Assembly: GCA_014218235.1 (NCBI GenBank)
Contig: CM024758.1
Span: forward strand, 104,321,698-104,385,697
Reading direction: 5' to 3'
DNA length: 64,000 nt
Source of the DNA: Colocasia esculenta
Taxonomy: Eukaryota; Streptophyta; Magnoliopsida; Alismatales; Araceae
How positions within the stretch are numbered: position 1 is the stretch's first letter; the number at the start of each line of letters is the position of its first letter. A program made the translations under genes and the position numbers. Under the pieces are notes generated by a model that was not told where the DNA came from, made no database searches, and was given only the letters and a program-made list of their open reading frames with translations. Positions 44,136-55,077 of this stretch are shown here, piece after piece.

Positions 44136-46770
44136 TGTAACACCCCAGAAATTTTATTTGTTGAAAAATATGAATAATAAAATTATTAGACTTAAGCATT
44201 AGTCTTAAATTGAAATAATGATATTGGGTATGATTAGTATTAAAACGTTACTCTAGTGTCGTACTCGGACTTGCGCGCTCCCACAGAGCGACACTGAAAA
44301 ACTGTAACGAAAACGAAATCCGAGAACACCATAATTTCCAGAAAAATGTAGAGATCTTAGAAATATAAATATTTGAATTTTTCGACGTACGGATTTCAAG
44401 ATTAAGTCGATGCGACCATTTTCTAGGTGATTTTTCACCTCGTATGAAATAGAATCTAAAAATTGAATAGAAAACACTACAATTTGTAAAACCATCATAT
44501 TAGGCTATGGTTGAAATTTTAACACAAACGGACACTATTTGGATTGGTTTTCATGGGGATCATTAGCCAGTTGATTTAAGGGCCAATTACTATTTTCCTG
44601 GAATTTTCAGTGGCATCGTGTAAGGCTCTTAAAGAGCCATACACCAAGGGTTGGGCCATCATTAAGGTTACCTGCGTGTAACCAAGATGAAAGTTGCATG
44701 AGCTACGTGTTAAGGTAAGAATCAAAAGTTTTACCATGACACATGGGCAACCGACGTGCCTTTGTGCGTGGAGAAGCTTTGGGTTATAAGTACCTTCCCC
44801 CAAGCTTCGAAACCATCTTTCCACACCCTTTGTTCTTGCCCTGTTCTTGTCTTTCTTGCTCCTTGCTACTAGAGGTGCTGTTGGTGGAGCTACTGGAATG
44901 CTGCTGGGAGCTGTTGCCGTTGCACCTGCAACCACTTCCATTTCTGCTCCTGTTGCTACTGAACTGCTACACTTGAGGTGAACATAGCTGACACACCATC
45001 CACGTTAAGGGGGAAACACTTATCTTTCTGGGTGTAGGATCTTCAACAAGGATACCTGCAAGTTCATCTGTTTAGTAAGGTAGGATTCATATCTCTCTGG
45101 TTCAATTCAGTTCTCCATATGTAATAAGGAAGTCATGAGGAACATATAAGTTGTTATACTTGTGATTCTCTGGTCCTTCCAGTCATGGTAGAATTACTCT
45201 TGTTGGGAAAGGAACAACTTGGTTCTATTTTAGAAATCAATTCCTATCCTCTTCCTCTACCTTTGATCTTGTTCATGATCTGGAGTCTGTAGAAGTTTTA
45301 ATATCTATAGAACTATGTGAGAACTTTTACTTAATTGTTAGGTACTCCAAGCCTTGATTTAGATCCAAAAAACACTTGGATTTAGTGTTTATCTTGTAGG
45401 AATCTTCCCAATAAACCATTGTTAACAAGATCAGGCTTCCAGTACTACATTATGTCTAGTTTCTAGCTAGACAATCTTGAATTGTAAACTCTCTCGTTTC
45501 ACCTCGCTTGTTCAGTTTATAAACCACTGTGAGAACTCCAATTAGACTCTTCCATTTGATATAAAACATGTCTTGGTTTATAAGTTCTATAATTAGGGTG
45601 CTTAGAACAGATTTACAAATCATTTTTGGAAGTTCTGCTACTACTGTCGACAGACAGCCCAAAGCTATCGACAGGCGCATGTCTTCCAGAACTCCAAATG
45701 TCTGGACTGTAGCTATCTGTCGACAGCCAGCCCCTTGCTGTCGACAGATACCCATAGAACCAGAAATCTAAGCACTGTCTGCTGCTACCGGTCGACAGCC
45801 CCTTCCTTACTGTCGACAGCTACAATCCTGATTCACATTTCTGCACTCTTTCATATCCGAATCGATGCTAAAACTCATCTATAAAAGCCAAGAAAGTTAC
45901 CATCTCATTTACCTTGATATTTACTGTCAGCTACTGCAAACGTAACCCACTTTGTGTACCTTAACTTCCCTTGAATTAGTCTTAAAGTTGTCAATTTCGA
46001 ATAGCACTCCGATTGAGTCTATTCTTCGGTACTCGGTAACTGAGTTTATAAAATCTGATCACCTGAGAGTTCATATGATGCTTGAACACCTTATGAGATG
46101 TGAATAATGATGATGACATTATTGGGTCTTTGTACCCCTATGATTATATGCCTGTGCAAATAGGGCTGGTCCAGTCCTAGGAGGAGCGCCCGAATTCATT
46201 TTTGGACCACGTGGAATGATAAAGGGCATCTGGATGTCTAGCATTGCATCAAATACTTTCTGAATACGGTCATCATAAGTCCTGTACTATGTAATGATAT
46301 ATGAATCAATTCTGAGCTATATATCTGAATATGACCTGAGTTTTCTGTTATTGTATCAAGTTTACTGTTCTGAAATCTGGTACTATCTCTTTGATGTCTG
46401 TCCTATCCTTGCCTTGATTATCAGGTGTACACTTCGGAACTATGAATTTGAATTATGGATTGAATTCTACTGAGCTAGTTAGCTCTTTATTCCCTACTCT
46501 TTTCAGGTAATTCAGATGGGGGTGAAGCTTAAGGGAATGTGTGCAGAGTGATGGCCGTGTCAAGCCAAGCAAACTTTCTACTGTTTTTTTAGTAGTATAA
46601 AATAAGATGTATTAGAAAGAGTTGTTTTTGATCTACTCCTCTCTTAGTGGTTATGAGGAGCACTTGTGTAATAAACTCCGCTTATGATGTTATGAAAGGA
46701 TAAATTAATATCACCTTTTGTACCTGTTTTCTGTCACTTTCGATAAATAGCCTTTTATTAGGACGTGACA
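44136..46770 (+). repeat. Element B 3' LTR
   Basis: Full-length partner of 36274-38935, ending GGACGTGACA, followed by the duplication TGCAG. Differences from the 5' LTR are mainly small gaps plus scattered transitions. Confidence 0.95.
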
Positions 46771-46835
46771 TGCAGGGCCATCAAGAGACTTTCTGAAAAG
46801 AAATGCAATAGAGGGTCATGTTGCCAATGTGAAGA
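46771..46835 (-). pseudogene. Element D gag fragment between B and the CACTA element
   Basis: 65 bases. The minus strand encodes DPLLHFFSESL followed by a shifted DGPALE, the mid-capsid motif that links the pieces at 50237 and 36273. It proves that both insertions hit the same gag, about 60 bases apart. Confidence 0.8.
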
Positions 46836-46862
46836 CACTACAAGAAAAAGGGGAATTAGAGA

Positions 46863-47330
46863 CCGAAATTTTCAGTCTCTATTCGGTCCCTAAATGGCTT
46901 AGAGACCGAATAGTGACCGAATTTGTCGGTGAATAATTTGGTCACAAATCTGTGACCGAAATAGTTCGATCACTATTCGGTCACTAAATAGTGACCGAAT
47001 AGTGACTGATTTATTTCAGTCGCTAAAAGTCATTTTCAGAGACAAAACAGCGGTCACTAATACGGTCACCAAATAGAGACCGATTAGTGACCAAAAAGTT
47101 CAGTCACTATTCGGTCTCTAAATCAGAGACTGAGTGACTAAAAGATGGTCACTGTTAGTGACCTAAATGTTTCACTCACTATTCGGTCCAGGACTGAAAT
47201 TAGGGACCGAATAGTGACTGAACTTTTCGGTCACTAACAGTGACTGATTTTTCAGTCACAGATCAGTCTCTGATTTAGGGACCAAATATTGACTGAACGT
47301 TTTCGGTCACTAATCGATCTCTATATTTTT
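46863..47330. repeat. CACTA left subterminal repeats
   Basis: Dense copies of GACCGAATAGTGACCGA and the reverse form TTCGGTCACTA on both strands. Such subterminal motifs are the binding sites of the accessory transposase protein in En/Spm. Confidence 0.88.
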
Positions 47331-47384
47331 AATTATTATTTTTAAAATATATTTACATTTTTAGCAAAATAACCTGTGTAAATA

Positions 47385-47625
47385 CAACAATGTCCGCAAC
47401 AATAATAAATGTCCACAAGACAACAATAATAAAAATATCCACAAACACAACAATAATAAAATGGCCACAAGATAATAATAATAAAAATATCCACTCTAAT
47501 ATAAAATGTCCACAACACAACAATAATAAAAAATCCACAACAATAACAAAAATATTCACAACACCACAATAATAAATGTCCACAACAACAATAAAAATGT
47601 CAACAACAAAATAATAATGAAATGA
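47385..47625. repeat. AT-rich minisatellite in CACTA
   Basis: Degenerate units of roughly 28-34 bp built from ACAACAATAATAAAA and ATGTCCACA. Reading frames across it on the minus strand are low-complexity artefacts. Confidence 0.75.
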
Positions 47626-47639
47626 CAATCATGAATCCT

Positions 47640-47690
47640 CGTCCTCGTGCTCATCCTCATGCTCGTCTTCTCCCACACCACCCGATAAAA
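47640..47690 (-). pseudogene. Acidic C-terminal exon-like remnant in CACTA
   Basis: The minus strand encodes a short SGGVGEDEHEDEHEDEDS tail followed by a stop. With the exon-like repeats at 47825-48480 it may be what is left of a gene once carried by the element. No intron signals were verified. Confidence 0.35.
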
Positions 47691-47824
47691 GAACCTACAT
47701 ACATATATAGCAATAATAGTTAAAACTGAATACTATTATAAACAATAAATATTTAAATTTATAGATTTTCATTCAGTCACTTTCGGTCAATATTATGGTC
47801 ACACTATTTTAGTCACACTTAAGT

Positions 47825-48480
47825 TTAATTTGAGCATCGAGCACAAATCGGGAGTCGGAATTGAACTCCGTCAATTTCCACAAGTCACAATCATCGCCCT
47901 GGCCATGCTGGAAAAAACCAGAGGCCATCATCAGATGAGTATTCTAGTTTTAGACCCCAAACCTAAGTTCTTCATTTTTAAATTAAACTAACTTGCTTAA
48001 TGCGATTTGAGCGTCGAGCTCAAACCGGGAGTCGGAATTGAACCCCGTCAGTTTTCACAAGTCACACTCATCACCCCGACCGTGCTGGAATAAATCAGAG
48101 GCCGATTGGATTAGTATTTCTAATTTTAGATCCCAAACCTAGCTAAGTTCTTCATTTCTAAACTAAACTAAATTGCTTAATGTGAATTGAGCGTCGAGCT
48201 CAAACGGGAGTCCGAATTGAACCCCGTCAATTTCCACATGTCACACTCATCGCCCCGACTGTGCTGGAACAAATCGGAGGCCGATTGGATTAGTATTTCT
48301 AATTTTAGATCCCAAACCTAGCTAAGTTCTTCATTTCGAAACTAAACTAACTTGCTTAATGTAAATTTGAGCGTCGAGCTCAAACTGGGAGTCAGAATTG
48401 AACTCCGTCAATTTCCACAAGTCACAATCATCGCCCTGGCCGTGCTGGAAAAAATCAGAGGCCAATCGGATTAGTATTTC
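47825..48480 (-). repeat. Four tandem exon-like units of about 180 bp in CACTA
   Basis: Units begin near 47827, 48003, 48183 and 48361. On the minus strand each encodes a variant of FQHGRGDECDLWKLTGFN...FELDAQ, flanked by similar AT-rich sequence. The peptide is kept more strictly than the flanks. It may be a duplicated exon from a host or transposon gene; I do not recognise the domain. Confidence 0.65.
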
Positions 48481-48654
48481 GAATTTTGGACCCTCAAATA
48501 TAAGTTCTTCATTTATAAGAAATGATGACAGTGCATGCTTCATGTATATGGTGAAGAGATCTATAAAATGTTTATTTCTTAGTGTGATATATACATATTG
48601 TGATAATAGACTCGTTGGGCATAAAAAGAAGTTTTATTCAAAAATGATATTAGG

Positions 48655-48812
48655 TAGTTCATTTTAAATAGCATTATCAGAACAAATAACATCATCTGAT
48701 GATTCCTTTAGTATGTGTAACTCAAACTGAAAAACATCAGATGCCAAACATTCATTTTAAATAGCATTATCAGAACAATCACATCATCTGATGATTCCTT
48801 TAGTATGTGCTA
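48655..48812. repeat. 93-bp direct repeat in CACTA
   Basis: TTCATTTTAAATAGCATTAT and the following ATCATCTGATGATTCC palindrome-containing segment occur at about 48658 and 48751. Confidence 0.8.
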
Positions 48813-49394
48813 TCCATAGAGACTGGAATCTTAAGTGACGATACTATCCTATTAGTGTAAGCCTTTATAGAACAACTACACTATCATTGTAGAACTACAA
48901 AGGCAGCAACTCTGGAATTGGCTTAACCTTTAATTTTCAGAGCATGATGCTATGAGGAAACATTGAGGAGACAGCAACAAGTGGAAAGAATAAAAGAAAA
49001 CAGTGAATGATGCCAAAGAAAATACTTATTACATCATGTTTACTGCGTAGACAGATTTAGCCTAGAAGAGGCGAATGGCGGTGGGTCCCGGTGGAACGGT
49101 GAAGGGGGGTTGCAGGTGCAAAGAGGGGGGCGGCACTGATGAATGGCAATGGGGATGAGAGGAGAGGAGGGGGGGATGGCGTGGGATTGGAAGGCAGGTG
49201 GGGGCTTTTGGCCTAGGGGAGGGCTAAGGAGGAAGTGGCCAGTGGAACGACGGAGGGGAGAAGAACGGGGATGGGAACTAGTGGTGGAAGGGAGGTGGGG
49301 GGAACACCCATAGGTAGCACGGCGGGGTGGGAAGAGGGTGGGGGTGGGCGAGGGGGGAAGGACAAAGAGACAAAGGGGGGGAGGGGCACACGGC

Positions 49395-49422
<28 letters not shown>
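49395..49422. repeat. 28-base poly-G run
   Basis: Uninterrupted G from 49395 to 49422 in a GC-rich part (49080-49560) of the CACTA element. Exact length is unreliable in most sequencing data. Confidence 0.9.
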
Positions 49423-49425
<3 letters not shown>

Positions 49426-49624
49426 AGATAGAGGGAGGGGGAGGACTTACCGGAGGAGGAAGGATTCAGAGATGGCGGCATCAAGCTCCGGGCATGGGGA
49501 CAACAAGCGAAGTCGACGGCGGCGTCTGGCAACGGCGGCAGCATCGGAACGACGGCGGCGGGCGAGAACAAGAGCAGAGAGAGAGGAAGAGAGGACGGAG
49601 AGAGGTGAGGAGAGAGGAGGAGAG

Positions 49625-49629
49625 AGGTG

Positions 49630-49674
<45 letters not shown>

Positions 49675-49760
49675 AGAGAGAGAGAGAGAGAGAGGAGAGA
49701 GAGCGGAGAGAGAGAGAGAGAGAGAGAGACGAGAGAGAAAGAGAGGAGAGGAGAGATGAG
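49625..49760. repeat. GA/GAGAGG microsatellite
   Basis: Long (GA)n with GAGAGG and GAGAGC interruptions. It produces Arg/Glu-rich frames on one strand and Ser/Leu-rich frames on the other that are not genes. Confidence 0.92.
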
Positions 49761-49794
49761 AGCGTGAAAGGGGGGTAATGGGGAGAAAGGCGCG

Positions 49795-50215
49795 ACTATA
49801 GAGACCAAATAGGGACCAATAAATATCATCTCTATTCGGTCTCTAAAATTTATAAAAATAGAGACTGATTTAAAATCAGTCACTACTCGGTCACTATATA
49901 GTGACCGAATAATGACTGACATTAAATCGGTCACACAAAATTTTTCTCACATCGCGAAAAAATGTGAAAATTTGTGACTGAAACAAAATCAGTCACTATT
50001 CGGTCCCTAAATAGTCACCGAATAGTGACTGATTTTAATCGGTCCCAAAATGTAGAGACCGATAATTTCGGTCACTATTCGGTCCCTAATTTGTGAACCG
50101 ATTTAGTTTCGGTCTCTAAACATTTAGTTAGCGACCGATTAGTTTCGGTCACAAGTCAGTCACTATTTAGTGACCGAATTGTGACTGAAATTATCGGTCT
50201 CTAAATCGGTTTCTA
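49795..50215. repeat. CACTA right subterminal repeats
   Basis: The same GACCGAATAGTGAC / TTCGGTCACTATTCGGTC motifs as the left end, in mixed orientations. Confidence 0.88.
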
Positions 50216-50236
50216 AAACCGCTTTTTCTTGTAGTG

Positions 50237-50931
50237 AGACTCATAGAGAAATTCTTTAACATGAGTAAAGGGATTGCCCGCGCCATTATACAGTCGGTAT
50301 GACGGCATCTCCGAGGGATGTATATGAATTTTAGGGAGAGCCGGCATAGCGGCAACGGGGTCACTCGTGGAATTGGAGAGCTTGTTGATTTCTTTCTCCA
50401 TATTGTTCAATTTATGGTGAAGAGCATGTTGGAGTGAAGTATCTTTCCATTGGGCATGTGAGGGTGTACATAAGGAAGGCCGTGAATAAGTGGGCCTTCC
50501 CAAGGGTTGGTCCGTACGGACCGGAGCACGGGAGGTAAAATGTCTAGGGGCCGAGGTAAAGGATGTATAGGAAGAGGTGGAGAAGTCGCTGGAATATACG
50601 AATGTGGGTGCCTAGGAGAAGGAGAGGGAGGAGGAGTCACACGCTCAACCAAAGATTGAATGAGATTGAGTTGTTGAGGTGTGAGTTGATCTATTGCATT
50701 GAAGACACTTTGTACATTGGAATCATGGCGGGGAGAAGGCTCTCTCTGGGTTTTAAGTGGAGTTAAATGTGAGGGGATATCAAATTTGTGAGCATGCGGT
50801 GTGCGCACATAACCATACGATGTTGATGTGTGTCCCTTACGGTGGTGAGATGGACGGACATGGGATTGAAAAGATTGGCCATCTAAGCTATCCTCATAGT
50901 CCACGTTGAAGTAAACATGATGTGAGTCCAT
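50237..50931 (-). pseudogene. Element D gag N-terminus
   Basis: The likely start is the ATG at 50931 (MDSHHVYFNVDYEDS); an upstream in-frame Met lies at 50952. The first 130 residues are His/Pro/Ser-rich and unstructured, then a helix (EKEINKLSN) and the capsid start MPSYRLYNGAGNPFTHVKEFLYES, where the CACTA element interrupts. A frame shift near 50450 separates two open pieces (50407-50952 and 50213-50503). The pattern fits the gag of Tat/Athila-like Ty3 elements. Confidence 0.8.
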
Positions 50932-50952
50932 TTTTAACAAGGAAGCAAGCAA

Positions 50953-51925
50953 TCAATCAATGTTGAACAAAGATGTAAATCAATTAAGGTGGTTCAAACA
51001 AGTTATGATGCTTACGCTTGTTTTTTAGGAGTTTCAAATTGATTTAAATGGATTGGAAGAATCATGACACTCCAGATGAGATCTTAGTTGGGTTGAATTT
51101 GGATGCTTCAGGGTACAACTAAAATCACAACTTTTACCATACAATAGGATGTCTAACCCAGGTCAACGGAGTGGTACAACCAGCTCAGTCTGCCATGAGG
51201 GAATCCACTGGGTATGGAGAGTTACGAAGGTTACAGGAGAAGGTTCGCTAGTCCAAAGGACGGAATGCCCAATGGAGAACTTGCCTTCACCGGAAGGGTG
51301 TGTGGATCTTAGGATATGAGGGAAGGAGGTCCCCCGACCAAGATGAAATGCCCTATATGCAACAGTTATAATACGAAGATTTTGGATAGCAAGGAGTCTG
51401 CGCTCTATCTTCAGTCAGAATCGCGATGGACACAGACGCTGCGAATCAAACCGTGAATCACGTCCAGTCACTTAGTCGCAGATCTGAGAGCCCCAGAAGG
51501 CTGTTAGAGCCACGTCCGGTTCTTGTGGACGGACTGCAGGCAGAAACGCGATGGACCAAGCCGTCGGTTAATTGGTCACATATAAAACAGTGAATCGCGA
51601 CCACTGTGTCGGACGCGGATTCAAAAGGCCGCTCGAGAATTAAAAAATAAACTGAAATCAGAAGTATATGTACAAAGTCAACACACAAGTATGGATTTGC
51701 AGGGTATAAGCATGGAGAGCATGGAGAGCATGAAGTACACAATCTCAAAAGTATGGATCAACTCATCATTATTTCATTTTTTTATTTCTTAAATTTTCTT
51801 TGGGGAGTTTAAAATTGGCTAATCACAGAGAGAAGAAGAGGAATAAAGGAGGGGCACGCGAGGGTGCCAAGGGAAGGGTGCCACGTGTGGTACGATAGAG
51901 TGGGTAATCAAAGAAAGGCAGAAAG
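50953..51925 (-). other. Element D 5' leader
   Basis: About 1 kb between primer binding site and gag without a sustained ORF. It holds GCGAC-type arms (51423-51612, for example GCGAT 51548 with GTCGG 51563) and GGCAC/GTGCC palindromes at about 51853-51895, the latter related to the 34292-34475 array. Confidence 0.7.
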
Positions 51926-51948
51926 AAGTCCCACAGTGATCGCCAATT
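51926..51948 (-). other. Element D primer binding site (Tat/Athila type)
   Basis: The minus strand reads AATTGGCGATCACTGTGGGA directly next to the LTR. It resembles the TTGGCGCC...TGTGGG sites of plant Tat/Athila elements rather than the Met-tRNA site used by the other elements here. Confidence 0.75.
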
Positions 51949-53856
51949 TGTAGATCCTGAATCTCGTCTTAAAAAGACTCAAGTCTCCACGAAGAATATA
52001 TGAAGAGAAATAAAGAGAAAGATGGAGCATCACTCCTAGATGTGATCGTGATCGCCAGACACACGTGGGTGTCGAAGGAGTATAAATAAAGAAATGCAAC
52101 AAGTGCAACTAAGGAGTGATCACAAGAACTACCTTTGGCGGGGAGATTGAGATGATGGGGTTCTTCTCTTCTTCTACGAACACGGCCGGCCGTGGTAAGG
52201 TGGTAAAGGTTTCTTCAATTGATTACCCTGAAAAAGAACACAAAAGATAGAATAAATGATTAGCCAATGTGGTGTAGTATCAAATTCTTAAAGAGAAATA
52301 AAGGAGATGAAGCATAGAGTAGAACTCACCTTGTTTGGCTTTTTAAACCCCTAAAAGTATAGGTAAGAAACATGCATGTTGTGTGTGATTAAAAGATTAC
52401 GTGTGATGTGCAAGTATGCATTTTAGTGGAGATTTCAACATGGTGAGATGTGCATGGATAAATTAAAATAAAGAAAACACAAAAGGGAGATTTATTGGCA
52501 CGTGGACTTCACTTCATGGCATGATTTATTTGCATGATTTGCATGGCTTGCATGGAAAGTATTAATTGCGCTTGCATTGGTAGATTAATTACATGAGAAG
52601 ACCTTTTCATGAAGAGAAAAGGGAAATTAAAAGAGAATATTTAAAAAGGGAGGTTGTAAGAGAGAAAGACGATGGGAGGGGAATTGTTTAGAAATAAAGA
52701 AAAGAAGATAGATAGAGAGAGATCGAATGGAGAGAAGAAATAAGATTCTTTTTTTTTTAAGAAGAGAGATCGGTGGGGAGAGAGGAGGATATGAGAGAGA
52801 GGGGAATAAAAAGATTGAAAAAAGAAAATATAGAAGAGAAGAGAGAGATCGATGGAAGAGGAAGAGAATAGAAGAGAGAAGAAGTTAAAAAGATTAAAGA
52901 AAGAAAAGATAGAAGAGAAGAGAGAGATCGGTGGGAAGAGGAAGAGAATAGAAGAGAGAGGATGAGTGGGAAGAGAGAGAGAGATTAAAAAGAATGAGAA
53001 AAAGAAGAGAGTAAGAGAGAGAACGGTGGAAGAGGAGAGTGGAGAGAATAAAGAATAGAAGAAGATAATTAAACAAGAAAGAGAGAGGCTTCCTGCAGGG
53101 TCCTACTTTGCATGTGACGCTGGGTGCTCGCAACAGGTTCACGGCTTCAACGTGCATGGACATGGCTTGCTTCTACTCTTTCGAATGTGCACAGACAACT
53201 GCGAAATAAACGGCTCTTTGGGCGTTGGGGGCATTGAGGAGGACAAACAGAACGAAAAATAGTATTTATGGGAGTTGGCACGTATCTTGAGATGTTAAAA
53301 CACAATAAGATTGGGAGATCAGGCCTGAAGTTGGAGACTCGGTACGACTATTAAATCGCGATGAATTCAGTGGTCGCAATTTAAAAACATGACCAGATAA
53401 TCGGACACATATTAAATAATCATTTGAGAAAAAAATTTATTATAAAAAAATTCACTCAAATTGCGACGTATTAAATCGTCGCGTATGAAAATTGTCAAAA
53501 ATAAATTTTAAAAACTTTTAAAATCGCGACCACCTAAGTAGTGGCAATTTAAAAGATTTTTCTTCTGGCCGCCACCGCCATTCCTATTTTATGATCAAAA
53601 TTGAATGGTCTTCATTTTGAATTCTTTTTTTTTTTGTTTTCAGCCGCCGCCACTATTGTCATTTATTTTTATTTTTTTTCTTTTTCTTTTGAAAAGTCTT
53701 TTTAAAATGTCAAAAAAATCTTCAAAAATAGAAAAATGTGAGAAAATGATAAAAATAAAAGAAATCACTCAAAAATTGTAATTTGGAGGGCCACTTGACA
53801 TATTTCAGTATAACATGATATTTGCTCATTATGATGTCATTTTTGGCGTGTCTACA
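51949..53856 (-). repeat. Element D 5' LTR
   Basis: The plus strand runs TGTAGATCC ... GTGTCTACA, with inverted ends TGTAGA/TCTACA, 1.9 kb. A TATTTATAC box on the minus strand is near 52083. Long GA-rich stretches (52600-53090) and three GCGAC-N10-GTCGC units (53358/53373, 53463/53478, 53526/53541) lie inside. The next bases CTACT are the predicted target duplication in E. Confidence 0.85.
53358..53545. repeat. GCGAC-N10-GTCGC units in LTR D
   Basis: GCGAC/T arms at 53358, 53463 and 53526, each with a GTCGC or GTGGC partner exactly 15 bp later, flanked by AAAT and ATTT. All have the same inverted-arm geometry as in E and H, though here the units are dispersed. Confidence 0.85.
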
Positions 53857-54887
53857 CTACTGTGGTGCTGCTCTACCATAATTGTATTCTCTGGGATAGG
53901 GACAGTTTCTGATTAAATGTCTTGGCTGACCACAATTTTAACATCTGTAACCTAGAGAAACCACGGGCTGTCTAGCTGTACTCTGCTGGGACTCCTCTAT
54001 CTCTGGCCTGAAGCCTCGACCTTGCTGAAATGCCTGTTGTCTACCACCTCCTCGACCTCTGAATATCTCTTTAACTTGGAACCCCACTTAGTAAATCCTG
54101 ATGATGATGCTCCTGATGGTGCCTTGCCCTTACTAGCACTTAGAGAACGTTGTGGAAGTTGAAAACTACCAGACTCTCCTGACTGCCTGGCCTGCACGGT
54201 TCTCTCCAAGATAGTTGCTAGCTGAGCCGCTTCCTTCACTGTTATGCACATGAGAGGAATCACTGCATCCTGCAATTTTGGTCGCAAACCTCGAATGAAA
54301 TACTCCACCATCATTGCATTATCCTTAACCACGTACGGTGCATACCTGCTCAACGCCATAAACCGCATCTGATACTCCAAAACTGATAAATTCCTTGTTG
54401 CAATGTCCTAAATTTCTCCCTTTTCACCTGCTGAATCTGAACAGGAAAGAAAGTATCATTAAACACTCCCAAAAACTCTGGCCAAATGATGAAATCTTCA
54501 ATCCTGCCCGTAAATACCATCTGCATCTTCAATCTCCACCATTCTTGTGCAAAACTACGCAACTGATATGTGGCCAAAATCACTCTATCTGCCTGTGGAC
54601 ACCTCATAGTAATAAAAACCCTCTCAATCTCGTGCACCTAATGTTCCGCTATGTCTGGATTCGGACCTCTTGAATAATAAGTGGGTGGTTGCAACCTCAA
54701 AAACCTCTCTACCAACACAGTAGGCTCATCTGTACTAGCTGGACGTACCGGTACTGCTGGGGGTACGGCCACAACGGGTGGTACCTCAACTCCTAGTGGT
54801 GGTGGGGGTGGTGCCACTGGTACTGGTACTGCCTCCTTTACAACCTGAGGTGCTATCACTGCCGGTTGGACTGGTACTTGCTGATCC
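53857..54887 (-). pseudogene. Element E gag, main part (Ty3/gypsy)
   Basis: Minus-strand frames: Pro/Val-rich start (54638-54859), then RLQPPTYYSRGPNPD, IERVFITMRCP, AQEWWR (54350-54637), MEYQMRFMALSRYAP and FIRGLRPKLQ (53997-54380), and a knuckle CX2CX4HX4C (CxNCGQPRHLIRNC, with a one-base problem) near 53900-53950. Broken at about 54380 and 54640. Element D interrupts it at 53857. The protein family is the chromovirus-type gag. Confidence 0.88.
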
Positions 54888-54929
54888 TATAAGACCCGGC
54901 CCTCTCAGGCCCTTGGCCCCGTCCTCATG

Positions 54930-55077
54930 GTCGCGACGGACACCCTGGGCGCGACATTGTTGCGCTAGAGGAGCTGGTCGCGACAGACTTTTGGTTGTGG
55001 CACACCTGGCCGTCGCGTTCTGGTCGCGACGGGGGTGGGCGTCGCGTTCTTGTCGCAGCGTCTGGAGGCGACGCGAT
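54930..55077. repeat. GTCGCGAC array in H2, first cluster
   Basis: GTCGCGAC-type sites start at 54930, 54948, 54977, then 55012, 55023, 55041, 55052 and a weak one at 55070. Steps of 18 and 11 bp alternate, giving a 29-bp period. Confidence 0.9.

Larger units (their letters stand above)
36274..46770 (+). mobile_element. Element B: complete Ty3/gypsy chromovirus
   Basis: Two direct LTRs (36274-38935 and 44136-46770) flank gag, protease, RT, RNase H, integrase and a chromodomain. The target duplication TGCAG is perfect (36269-36273 and 46771-46775). The insertion is inside the gag of element D. The LTRs differ by many small gaps and substitutions and pol has several stops, so it is an inactive copy as read. 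Confidence 0.95.
46836..50236. mobile_element. Non-autonomous CACTA (En/Spm-type) DNA transposon
   Basis: Terminal inverted repeats CACTACAAGAAAAA (46836-46849) and TTTTTCTTGTAGTG (50223-50236), with 3-bp duplication AGA on both sides. Subterminal regions are packed with GACCGAA/TTCGGTC motifs. Inside are short tandem repeats, exon-like repeats, a poly-G run and a GA microsatellite. I find no transposase motif in any frame, so it would depend on an autonomous relative. Confidence 0.95.

Noticed and set aside
49235..49934. Long Arg/Glu/Gly-rich and Ser/Leu-rich ORFs on both strands
   Set aside because: They are products of the poly-G run and the GA microsatellite within the CACTA element.
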